Of a stretch of DNA of 12,015 nt, positions 1 through 6,323 are shown piece by piece. Source of the DNA: Lachnospiraceae bacterium UBA3845 (GTDB lineage: Bacteria > Bacillota > Clostridia > Lachnospirales > Lachnospiraceae). The notes beneath the pieces were generated by a model. That model had not been told where the DNA came from. It did no database searches and was given only the letters and a program-made list of their open reading frames with translations. Position 1 is the stretch's first letter. Each line of letters starts with the position of its first letter. A program made the translations under genes and the position numbers. The DNA is taken from the NCBI GenBank assembly GCA_002392705.1, contig DGHP01000075.1, positions 1 through 12,015 on the forward strand, given 5' to 3'.

Positions 1-666
1 GCCATGGTGCACTGCAACAACTGCACCTCAGACCTGAACGCCTGGGTCGGCCTTTTCCGCGAATTCTGCGAGCAGATGGGAATCGAGCCGGACATGAACA
101 GGATTTTCTCGGTCCTGTACAACCATGCCATGACAGGCGACCCGGACTGCGGCGAAGTGCTTGCCTATAATTATTTCTCCGGAGAACCCGTGACCGGATT
201 CATGACGGAGGGAAGACCCCTTATCGTCCGCAAGCCGGATTCGAAGTTCAATCTCGCGAACTTTATGCGCGCGAACCTGTACTCGTCCCTCGCCTCCCTG
301 AAGATCGGCCTTGACATTCTCTTCAAGGAGGAGCATGTGACCGTATCCCGCCTGATGGGACACGGCGGACTCTTCAAGACAAAAGGCGTCGGGCAGAGCG
401 TTCTGGCCGCGGCCGTCAACGCGCCCGTAACCGTCATGGATACGGCGGCGGAAGGCGGTGCCTGGGGTATGGCGGTTCTCGCCCAGTATATGATCAGCGG
501 ATCAGATATGAGCTTGGTCGATTATCTGAACGGGAAGGTCTTCGCGGGGCAGAGCGGAAGCACCCTGGAACCGAAGAAGGAAGACGTCGAGGGCTTTGAC
601 CGCTTCATCGAGATCTACAAGGAAGGCTATCCGATCGAGCATGCCGCTGTCGCGCACATGGTCTGA
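1..666 (+). CDS. FGGY-family carbohydrate kinase (xylulokinase-like), C-terminal part
   Basis: This is the last 221 codons of a gene that begins upstream: the frame is already open at base 1, and the ATG at base 4 is internal to the protein, not its start. FGGY kinases phosphorylate sugars such as xylulose, ribulose or glycerol with ATP in the cytoplasm, and are usually near 500 residues, so more than half is missing here. What is visible is the FGGY C-terminal actin-like domain. It has a glycine-rich GHGGLFKT segment at about bases 358-381 and a following AAEGGAWGMA segment at about bases 445-474, which resemble the nucleotide-binding part of the fold. The early MVHCNNCTSDLNAW segment resembles clostridial proteins annotated as xylulokinase. 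Substrate-determining N-terminal residues are outside the window, so the sugar cannot be named. phoH follows after 23 nt with no visible terminator. The family call is firm; xylulose as the substrate is a guess. Confidence 0.85.
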   Translation, partial: AMVHCNNCTSDLNAWVGLFREFCEQMGIEPDMNRIFSVLYNHAMTGDPDCGEVLAYNYFSGEPVTGFMTEGRPLIVRKPDSKFNLANFMRANLYSSLASLKIGLDILFKEEHVTVSRLMGHGGLFKTKGVGQSVLAAAVNAPVTVMDTAAEGGAWGMAVLAQYMISGSDMSLVDYLNGKVFAGQSGSTLEPKKEDVEGFDRFIEIYKEGYPIEHAAVAHMV

Positions 667-689
667 TCGAAAGTATATGAAAGTTTGAT

Positions 690-1700
690 ATGGCTTTAGT
701 TGAGAAAAATGTCTCTATTCCGGCAGAAGTAGAGAGCCAGGTGTTCGGACAGTTTGACAGCTACGCAAGAAAGATCGAAAGGACCCTGAACGTCACGATC
801 CTCTCCAGAGACGGGGAGACAAAAGTGATCGGGACCGAGTCCGGCAGCGCCGGGGCAAAAAGGGTTCTGGAGGACCTTTCAAGGCTTGCGGGACAGGGAA
901 GTGAGATCACGGAGCAGAATGTGAACTATGCCCTGTCGCTCGCCCTGGAGAAGCAGGACGGAAGTGTAGCGGTGATCGACCGCGACATCATCTGCCATAC
1001 GATCGGCGGAAAGCCGGTCAGTCCCAAAACCTACGGACAGAAGCACTATGTGGATGCGATCCGTTCCCACATGATTACCTTCGGGATCGGGCCTGCCGGC
1101 ACCGGCAAGACCTATCTGGCCATGGCCATGGCGATTACGGCCTTCCGCAATGAGGAAGTCTCCAGGATCATCATGACCAGGCCTGCCATCGAGGCGGGGG
1201 AGAAGCTGGGCTTTCTGCCGGGCGACCTGCAGAGCAAGGTGGACCCATACCTGAGGCCGCTCTACGACGCTCTCTACCAGATTATGGGGCCGGACAGCTA
1301 CCAGAAGAACGCGGAAAAGGGGGCCATCGAGGTGGCGCCGCTCGCCTATATGCGCGGCCGCACGCTGGATAACGCCTTCATCATCCTGGATGAAGCCCAG
1401 AATACGACGCCGGCCCAGATGAAGATGTTCCTGACCAGGATCGGTTTCGGCTCACGAGTGATCGTTACGGGCGACATGACCCAGAAGGACCTTCCCTTTG
1501 ATTCAAGGTCAGGTCTTGAGGTCGCCATCGACGTTCTGAAAAAGATCGATGACATCGCATTCTGCGAACTGACCAGCAAGGACGTGGTCCGTCACCCGCT
1601 GGTGCAGAAGATTGTCCAGGCCTACGAGCGCTATGAGGAGAAGGGCAGCCGGACGCGCACGCGCAGAGACCGGCCCAGGCAGGAGACGGGGAGATTCTGA
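690..1700 (+). CDS. phoH: PhoH-family ATPase (PhoL/YbeZ-like)
   Basis: This is a 336-residue cytoplasmic P-loop ATPase of the PhoH family, whose members are linked to RNA metabolism and are commonly encoded beside ybeY. Residues 1 to about 115 form the family's N-terminal region, and the rest is the ATPase core. The Walker A motif GPAGTGKT lies at residues 134-141 and the Walker B stretch ILDEAQNTT has its acidic pair at D234 and E235. Both look intact. The last 20 residues are strongly basic, with seven arginines and a lysine. Length matches the usual 310-350. The start at 690 has only a weak GAAAG ribosome-binding site, but the N-terminus fits the family. The stop is 4 nt before ybeY, so the two are almost certainly cotranscribed. 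The gene that often separates them in Firmicutes, the HD-domain protein PgpH, is absent. The exact biochemical role of the family is still poorly defined. Confidence 0.95.
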   Translation: MALVEKNVSIPAEVESQVFGQFDSYARKIERTLNVTILSRDGETKVIGTESGSAGAKRVLEDLSRLAGQGSEITEQNVNYALSLALEKQDGSVAVIDRDIICHTIGGKPVSPKTYGQKHYVDAIRSHMITFGIGPAGTGKTYLAMAMAITAFRNEEVSRIIMTRPAIEAGEKLGFLPGDLQSKVDPYLRPLYDALYQIMGPDSYQKNAEKGAIEVAPLAYMRGRTLDNAFIILDEAQNTTPAQMKMFLTRIGFGSRVIVTGDMTQKDLPFDSRSGLEVAIDVLKKIDDIAFCELTSKDVVRHPLVQKIVQAYERYEEKGSRTRTRRDRPRQETGRF

Positions 1701-1704
1701 CAGG

Positions 1705-2205
1705 ATGACCATTATTTTTGAAAATGAGAGCTGTCTGGATCTCGGGCTGCCTCTTTACACGATCGCAGAGACCGTCATCCGGGAAGCTTTAAAGAATGTG
1801 GGATGTCCCTATGACGCGGAAGTGAACCTTCTTGTCACCGGGGAGGAGCGGATCCGGGAGATGAACCGGGAATTCCGCGGAATCGACCGGGTGACGGACG
1901 TCCTTTCATTTCCCATGCTGGAATTTGAAAGAAGCGGGGATTTCTCATTTCTCAGAAAGGAAGAGGATGACAGCGCCTTCAATCCCTCGACGGGAGAGCT
2001 TCTGCTGGGCGATATCGTGATCTGCGCGGACAGGGTACTGCAGCAGGCTAAGGAGTACGGCCATTCCGCAAAGAGGGAATTTGCCTTCCTCACAGCCCAT
2101 TCCATGCTGCATCTGACCGGCTTCGACCATATGGAAGAGGAGGAGCGTCTGGAGATGGAAGCGCACCAGAGACAGATTATGGAAGGTGTCGGAATTGTCC
2201 GCTGA
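1705..2205 (+). CDS. ybeY: Endoribonuclease YbeY (rRNA maturation factor)
   Basis: YbeY is a zinc-dependent single-strand endoribonuclease involved in 16S rRNA 3' end maturation and ribosome quality control. The 166-residue product carries the family signature HSMLHLTGFDH, with metal ligands at H132, H136 and H142. Earlier parts of the fold are also clear: the REMNREFRGIDRVTDVLSFP segment and the LLGDIVI strand. Between these two lies a roughly 30-residue acidic insertion, which I recall as common in clostridial YbeY. The reading frame extends upstream to an ATG at 1612 inside phoH. I chose 1705 because it begins exactly where homologues do (MTIIFEN) and has GGGGAG at 1688-1693, 11 nt upstream. 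It sits 4 nt after phoH and is probably translationally coupled to it. The dgkA, cdd and era genes that often follow in Firmicutes are not present. Confidence 0.95.
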   Translation: MTIIFENESCLDLGLPLYTIAETVIREALKNVGCPYDAEVNLLVTGEERIREMNREFRGIDRVTDVLSFPMLEFERSGDFSFLRKEEDDSAFNPSTGELLLGDIVICADRVLQQAKEYGHSAKREFAFLTAHSMLHLTGFDHMEEEERLEMEAHQRQIMEGVGIVR

Positions 2206-2229
2206 GGGCAGAAGGAATTATGTGAAAAC

Positions 2230-2252
2230 CAGGTTTCATTTAACGGAACCTG
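2230..2252 (+). terminator. Possible weak terminator hairpin after ybeY
   Basis: CAGGTT at 2230-2235 pairs with AACCTG at 2247-2252. A G-U pair and one more C-G pair extend the stem to 8 bp around a 7-nt loop. It lies 24 nt after the ybeY stop, where a phoH-ybeY operon terminator would be expected. The sequence that follows (ATTGTTCCC) is only partly U-rich, so efficiency as an intrinsic terminator is doubtful. Confidence 0.35.
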
Positions 2253-2272
2253 ATTGTTCCCGGCAGACTGTC

Positions 2273-2290
2273 TCCGGATCAGAATCCGGA
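2273..2290. promoter_or_regulatory. Perfect inverted repeat, operator-like or hairpin
   Basis: TCCGGAT (2273-2279) and ATCCGGA (2284-2290) are perfect inverted copies around the 4-nt spacer CAGA. As RNA this is a 7-bp stem with a tetraloop. As DNA it is an 18-bp dyad of the kind bound by dimeric regulators. No U-tract follows, so it is not a standard terminator. A TATAAG hexamer at 2303-2308 lies 12 bp downstream and could be a -10 element, but no good -35 sits at the right distance. Confidence 0.35.
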
Positions 2291-2331
2291 AGGGAAGCCG
2301 GTTATAAGCAACTGATGACCAAGGAGTAAAA

Positions 2332-2358
2332 ATGATTCAGGGAAAAGGAGCATTATGA
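2332..2358 (+). CDS. Possible 8-codon leader ORF overlapping the DUF3048 start
   Basis: An ATG at 2332 opens an eight-codon frame (MIQGKGAL) that ends with TGA at 2356-2358. It has a good ribosome-binding site of its own, AAGGAG at 2321-2326, with a 5-nt spacer. Its stop overlaps the DUF3048 start in the ATGA arrangement (ATG 2355-2357, TGA 2356-2358), which is typical of translational coupling. The DUF3048 gene's own AAGGAG at 2345-2350 lies inside this mini-ORF with only a 4-nt spacer. The ORF is too short for coding statistics; the call rests on the ribosome-binding site and the overlap. It may be chance. Confidence 0.35.
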   Translation: MIQGKGAL

Positions 2359-3500
2359 AGAAAAAACATCTGTTAGCAGCTGCCGCTGCCGGAATCATGG
2401 CTTTTGCCATGCTCGGATCCTGCGCTTTCGCGGAGGAAGCGGACGAGGAGAATTCCACGGAAACCTGCAAGAGCTATCTGACCGGAGAGACCGTCTCTGT
2501 GTCTGTGGGCCGCAAGAGACCGGTCGCGCTGATGCTGAACAATATCTATGACGCGATTCCGCAGTACGGCATTGAGAACGCCGCCGTCGTCTATGAGGCG
2601 GAAGTGGAAGGCCTGATCACCCGTCTGATGGGTATTTTCGAGGATTACAAGGACGTGGACCGCATCGGTTCCATCCGTTCCTGCCGTCCTTATTTCATCT
2701 ATTACGCGCGTGAATTCAACGCCATGTACGGCCATTTCGGACAGGCGATCTACGCGATCCCGGTTCTCCAGCTTCCCACCACGGCCAATATCTCCGGTAT
2801 CCCGGAATACGGTCTGGCAGCTGACGGCGAGCTTGCTTATTACAGAAGCGACGACCGCCCGTCACCGCACAATGTATTCACCAACTATTCGATGCTGAAG
2901 GATTCCATCAAGTCCTACGGCTACACCAGAAAATACAGCGACAGCTACACCGGACACTATAAGTTCGCGGAAGACGGTCAGCCGGTAAATCTGGACAACG
3001 GCTTCATCGCGAAGGTTGTCCTTCCCGGCTATACATACAACCACGCCCGCTTTGATTACAACGCGGAGGACGGTCTCTATTACCGTTCCCAGTACGGCGA
3101 CGCCCAGATTGACGGCGGGACCGGCAGACAGCTGGCCTATAAGAACATTATCATCCAGTCCTGCGAGTCCACGCCCTTCGATGACAACGGCTATCTCTGG
3201 ACGGATCCCAGGGGAAGCGGAAGCGGCTGGTTCATTACAAACGGCCGTGCCGAGAAGATCAGCTGGGTAAAAGAAGGCTGGACCGCGGATGATCCGGTTG
3301 AAACCACGATCGAAGCCGCCAACCTTTCCGTGGACGTGCGCGAGTGCGATTTCAATGTAACCCATTACTATGACGCCAATGGCAACGAGATCACGCTGAA
3401 CCAGGGCAAGACCTGGGTATGCATCGTCCGCAATTCCAACGCGGATCATGTGATTATCTCCGATGATCCGTCCATTGACTCCTACGCGATTGATTTCTGA
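2355..3500 (+). CDS. DUF3048 domain-containing exported protein (YerB-like)
   Basis: This 381-residue protein belongs to the YerB family, which combines the DUF3048 and DUF3048_C domains. Members are exported, cell-surface proteins of unknown biochemical function in Gram-positive bacteria. The N-terminus is a signal peptide: three lysines at 2-4, then a hydrophobic stretch from about 6 to 22. Two processing routes are possible. LGSC with Cys23 resembles a lipobox, while AFA at 24-26 before Glu27 is a good signal peptidase I site. The first domain starts at RPVALMLNN (55-63) and continues through the family's VYEAEVEGLITRLM and GSIRSCRPYF segments and a GHFGQA segment. The C-terminal domain covers roughly the last 130 residues and includes the GSGWFITNGRAEKISW region. 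The start is supported by AAGGAG at 2345-2350. The structured gap before the flippase gene suggests separate control of the two. The family call is firm; function is unknown. Confidence 0.9.
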   Translation: MKKKHLLAAAAAGIMAFAMLGSCAFAEEADEENSTETCKSYLTGETVSVSVGRKRPVALMLNNIYDAIPQYGIENAAVVYEAEVEGLITRLMGIFEDYKDVDRIGSIRSCRPYFIYYAREFNAMYGHFGQAIYAIPVLQLPTTANISGIPEYGLAADGELAYYRSDDRPSPHNVFTNYSMLKDSIKSYGYTRKYSDSYTGHYKFAEDGQPVNLDNGFIAKVVLPGYTYNHARFDYNAEDGLYYRSQYGDAQIDGGTGRQLAYKNIIIQSCESTPFDDNGYLWTDPRGSGSGWFITNGRAEKISWVKEGWTADDPVETTIEAANLSVDVRECDFNVTHYYDANGNEITLNQGKTWVCIVRNSNADHVIISDDPSIDSYAIDF

Positions 3501-3669
3501 TGAACTGAGCATATTTCATGACCCGGTGCAGGGATGGCTGCGTGCAGCATCTGTCCGTGTACCGGGCATTCCCATGCGAACCCTGCCGGGCAGGGCAGAA
3601 CCGGTGCACAGCGCCGGCTTATTTCAGTCAGACTTGGAAAGCGGAGCTTTCTCAGGGGAGGTCTGAAGA
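3501..3669 (+). promoter_or_regulatory. Structured intergenic leader upstream of the flippase gene
   Basis: This 169-nt gap is unusually rich in base pairing. A long imperfect hairpin spans 3522-3566: CCCGGTGCA pairs with TGTACCGGG, followed inward by further short helices ending in GCTGC/GCAGC. A second stem, CCCTG (3581-3585) with CAGGG (3591-3595), follows. CCGGTGCA recurs at 3601-3608 and can pair with the same TGTACCGG arm (3558-3565), so two alternative folds compete. A third hairpin, GAAAGC (3637-3642) with GCTTTC (3646-3651), ends just before the ribosome-binding site. A weak promoter, TTGATT (3490-3495) and TATTTC (3512-3517) with 16-nt spacing, would start RNA near the first hairpin. 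I recognise no known riboswitch class, and no U-tract follows any stem. Confidence 0.4.
3655..3661 (+). promoter_or_regulatory. Strong ribosome-binding site for a GTG start
   Basis: GGGGAGG lies 8 nt before the GTG at 3670 and decides the flippase start. No ATG is close enough to be served by it in the same frame. Confidence 0.75.
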
Positions 3670-5358
3670 GTGAAGAAAGAAGACAGCAGAGCCTCATACA
3701 GAGGGAATACGAATTCCACGGCAAGGAACGTCCTGGTTCAGGGTACCATCCTGGCCGGCGCTTCCATAATCGCCAAGGTGATCGGCCTGATCTACCGGAT
3801 CCCGCTCACCAATATCCTCGGCGATGAGGGCAATACCTATTATTCGACTGCGAATGAGATCTATTCGATTATCCTCATGATCTCTTCGTTCAGCCTTCCT
3901 CTTGCTGTCTCCAGACTTATGAGCGAACGGCTGCAGAAGGGCGAGGCGAGGAATGCCGGCAGGGTATTCTTCTGCGCCATGCGGTTCGCTGTCGTCACAG
4001 GGGCGGTGCTCGCGTTGTTTACCTACGCGTTCGCGGGCGTCCTCTCCAAATATGTGATGAATCTTGAATACGCCAAATACGGCCTGCGCGTTCTCGCACC
4101 GGCGATCCTGATCTTTGCCATCACCGGTGTGTTCCGCGGATATTTCCAGGGCTTTTCGAATATGGTTCCCACAGCCGTCAGCCAGCTGATCGAGCAGTTT
4201 ATCAACGCCGGCGTGTCCCTGTGGGGCGCTTATGTTCTGTACGATTACGGACTCCAGCTGTCACAGGCAAAGGACGACGAACTTCTCGCCCCGGCCTGGG
4301 GCGCGGCGGGCGGAACCTTCGGTACGGTGGCTTCCGTCACGGCAGCCCTCCTGTTCATGATGCTTCTTTATTCCCGCTTCCAGACCCGCTTCGCGCGGAC
4401 TGTACGGGAGGATCACAGCGATCATAAGGAGTCCGAACGTTTTCTCTACAGGATCCTGCTCCTGACGATTCTGCCCATCATTCTGAGCACGCTGATTTAT
4501 AATATTTCCAATGTGCTCGACCAGGGGATCTTCAACGCGGTCCTGAAAGGGCAGGGCTACAGTGAGAAACAGTACGCGACGATCTGGGGCATCTATTCGG
4601 GCAAGTTCCGTGTGCTGATGAATGTCCCGCTGTCCCTCGCATCCTCCCTCGGCCCGGCCGTCGTTCCCAGCCTTACCGCGGCCATCGCTGCCGGCGACAG
4701 GAAAGCGGCGGTCAAAACGGTTCATTCATCCACACGCTACACGATGATCATCACGATCCCCTGCGCGCTGGGGATGGGAGCGCTGGGCGGACCGATCATT
4801 GAGATGCTGTTCCATCCGCAGAGCGGAGTGGCTCTGTCTGCGGGGATCCTTCAGGCGGGCGTTCCGGTTATTATCCTCTATGCCCTGTCCACGCTCACGA
4901 CAGCGATCCTGCAGGGACTCGGACATCTCCGGGAGCCGCTGATCCACTGCGCCGCAGCCCTTGTTGTCCATGTGATCGCCCTGTTTTTCATGCTGCGCTA
5001 CGCAAACCTGAACATCTATGCGGTCATGTACGCGAACATTATCTTCGCTCTGGTGATCTGCCTGCTCAACGCGCTTTCCATCCGCAGGTACATCGCCTAC
5101 AGGCAGGAATGGCGCAAGACCTTCCTGGTGCCCGTGATCGCGTCGATCATCATGGCCTTCGCTGCTTTCGCGGTTTACAGGCTGCTGCATATGTTCCTGG
5201 GGAACACCGTCTGCACCGTGGCGGCGATCCTGGCAGGCATGATTGTCTATGCCATCAGCCTCGTGGCCTTCCACGGCATGACCCGGAGCGAGCTTATGAA
5301 ACTCCCGAAGGGCGCGATGATCGTAAGGGTCTTCGAGAAGATGGGACTTCTGAGATAA
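3670..5358 (+). CDS. SpoVB/YtgP-like oligosaccharide flippase (MOP superfamily)
   Basis: This 562-residue integral membrane protein belongs to the polysaccharide biosynthesis/SpoVB branch of the MOP flippase superfamily. That group moves lipid-linked cell-wall precursors across the cytoplasmic membrane; B. subtilis YtgP (MurJ) and sporulation protein SpoVB are its best-known members. After a charged N-terminal tail of about 18 residues, hydrophobic segments alternate with short charged loops along the whole length, consistent with about 14 helices. The first helix region (GTILAGASIIAKVIGLIYRI) and the following TNILGDEGNTYYSTANEIY segment are characteristic of this branch. Translation starts at GTG, supported by the GGGGAGG site at 3655-3661. 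proB begins 13 nt after the stop, suggesting cotranscription despite unrelated function. I cannot tell from sequence alone whether it is the essential MurJ-type flippase or a sporulation paralogue, so I give no symbol. Confidence 0.88.
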   Translation: MKKEDSRASYRGNTNSTARNVLVQGTILAGASIIAKVIGLIYRIPLTNILGDEGNTYYSTANEIYSIILMISSFSLPLAVSRLMSERLQKGEARNAGRVFFCAMRFAVVTGAVLALFTYAFAGVLSKYVMNLEYAKYGLRVLAPAILIFAITGVFRGYFQGFSNMVPTAVSQLIEQFINAGVSLWGAYVLYDYGLQLSQAKDDELLAPAWGAAGGTFGTVASVTAALLFMMLLYSRFQTRFARTVREDHSDHKESERFLYRILLLTILPIILSTLIYNISNVLDQGIFNAVLKGQGYSEKQYATIWGIYSGKFRVLMNVPLSLASSLGPAVVPSLTAAIAAGDRKAAVKTVHSSTRYTMIITIPCALGMGALGGPIIEMLFHPQSGVALSAGILQAGVPVIILYALSTLTTAILQGLGHLREPLIHCAAALVVHVIALFFMLRYANLNIYAVMYANIIFALVICLLNALSIRRYIAYRQEWRKTFLVPVIASIIMAFAAFAVYRLLHMFLGNTVCTVAAILAGMIVYAISLVAFHGMTRSELMKLPKGAMIVRVFEKMGLLR

Positions 5359-5371
5359 ACGGTAGAAAGCT

Positions 5372-6193
5372 ATGAATGAGAATACTCTGAGAACAATCCG
5401 GAAGAATCTGCACCTCAGGGAGCGGATCGTGGTAAAGGTGGGATCCAGTTCCATCACGCACCATCAGACCGGAGCCCTGAACTTCAGGAAACTGGAAGTG
5501 CTTGTGCGCGAGCTCTGCGATCTGAAGAACCAGGGGAAGGATATCATCCTGGTCAGCTCCGGCGCGATCGCTGTCGGAAGGCGGACGGTTCACATGCGGG
5601 AAAAGCCGCAGACTCTGGAGGCCAAGCAGGCCTGCGCCGCGATCGGCCAGGCGGAGCTTATGATGACCTACCAGAAGCTCTTTGCCGAATACGGGCATAT
5701 CGCCGCCCAGATTCTTCTGACAAAGGACACTACGGACGATCAGCTGGGCAGCTACAATACGGTCAACACCTTTGACGAACTTCTGTCCATGGACGTCATA
5801 CCGGTTGTCAACGAGAATGACACCATCTCCACCTATGAGATCCAGTTTGGCGACAATGACAGTCTGAGTGCCATCGTTGCCCGCCTTGTCCGGGCGGATC
5901 TCCTGATCCTTCTCTCTGATATCGACGGTCTTTATACGGATGACCCCAGAAAGAATCCGGAGGCGGTCTTCATACCGCTGGTGGAAAAACTGGATGAGCA
6001 TATGATGAATATGGGGAAGGACTCCGCTTCCGACGTGGGGACAGGCGGTATGGCGACCAAGCTCCACGCGGCCTCCATCGCCACGGAATGCGGCTGCGAC
6101 ATGCTGATCGCGAACGGCGCGGATTTTCATGTGCTCCACCGGCTGATCGAGGGCGAAGAGATCGGCACCCTCTTTCTGGCGAAGCGCTCCTGA
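5372..6193 (+). CDS. proB: Glutamate 5-kinase, short form without PUA domain
   Basis: ProB phosphorylates L-glutamate with ATP to gamma-glutamyl phosphate, the first step of proline synthesis. The 273-residue product contains a complete amino-acid kinase fold. KVGSSSIT starts at the phosphate-binding K22, VSSGAIAVG covers 61-69, NEND lies at 147-150, and GTGGMATK at 223-230 is the nucleotide-binding loop. All key segments are intact. The protein ends soon after the kinase fold, without the C-terminal PUA domain of the roughly 367-residue E. coli enzyme; short forms are known in clostridia. The PUA domain is dispensable for catalysis in E. coli but affects assembly and regulation. The start has only a weak AGAAAG site. 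ProA, the partner reductase that is usually encoded next door, is absent on both sides. The gene lies 13 nt after the flippase, probably in one transcript. Confidence 0.95.
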   Translation: MNENTLRTIRKNLHLRERIVVKVGSSSITHHQTGALNFRKLEVLVRELCDLKNQGKDIILVSSGAIAVGRRTVHMREKPQTLEAKQACAAIGQAELMMTYQKLFAEYGHIAAQILLTKDTTDDQLGSYNTVNTFDELLSMDVIPVVNENDTISTYEIQFGDNDSLSAIVARLVRADLLILLSDIDGLYTDDPRKNPEAVFIPLVEKLDEHMMNMGKDSASDVGTGGMATKLHAASIATECGCDMLIANGADFHVLHRLIEGEEIGTLFLAKRS

Positions 6194-6199
6194 CCCTTA

Positions 6200-6219
6200 T
6201 GCCCCATGATGCGGGGGCA
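6200..6219 (+). terminator. Possible terminator hairpin after proB
   Basis: TGCCCC (6200-6205) pairs with GGGGCA (6214-6219), a 6-bp GC-rich stem with an 8-nt loop, starting 7 nt after the proB stop. The following sequence is A-rich, not U-rich (GGAAAATATATAA), so it is not a classical intrinsic terminator. Its place between proB and a clear promoter supports a boundary role. Confidence 0.4.
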
Positions 6220-6253
6220 GGAAAATATATAAACAATTCTGCAGACCATACTG

Positions 6254-6282
6254 CTGACAGATTCTGATGAAGGGCGGATAAT
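6254..6282 (+). promoter_or_regulatory. Housekeeping-sigma promoter upstream of miaB
   Basis: CTGACA (6254-6259) and GATAAT (6277-6282) are each one base from the sigma-A consensus hexamers and are separated by exactly 17 bp. Transcription would start near 6289, giving a leader of about 35 nt before the miaB ATG. An A/T-rich stretch upstream (6221-6238) may help. This is the best promoter match in the window and would drive miaB, with mutS-mutL reached only through the terminator at the end of miaB. Confidence 0.65.
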
Positions 6283-6323
6283 TTCTGCCTCAGATCATCT
6301 ATTTGCGACGGGTAAATCATAAT

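Noticed and set aside
1612..1704. Upstream ATG extending ybeY into phoH
   Set aside because: It would add 31 Arg/Ala-rich residues not expected in YbeY. The start at 1705 matches the family N-terminus and operon spacing.
2862..3512. 216-codon - strand frame over the DUF3048 gene
   Set aside because: It is fully antisense to the DUF3048 C-terminal domain and has no independent support.
3534..3827. 97-codon + strand frame in the flippase leader
   Set aside because: It overlaps the flippase gene by more than 150 nt in another frame and has no binding site or recognisable sequence.
4726..5457. 243-codon - strand frame over the flippase 3' end
   Set aside because: Its composition is dominated by Asp, His, Arg and Gln opposite membrane-helix codons; this is a typical shadow.
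5294..6139. 281-codon - strand frame over proB
   Set aside because: It mirrors proB almost completely, has no recognisable motifs, and would end inside the flippase gene.
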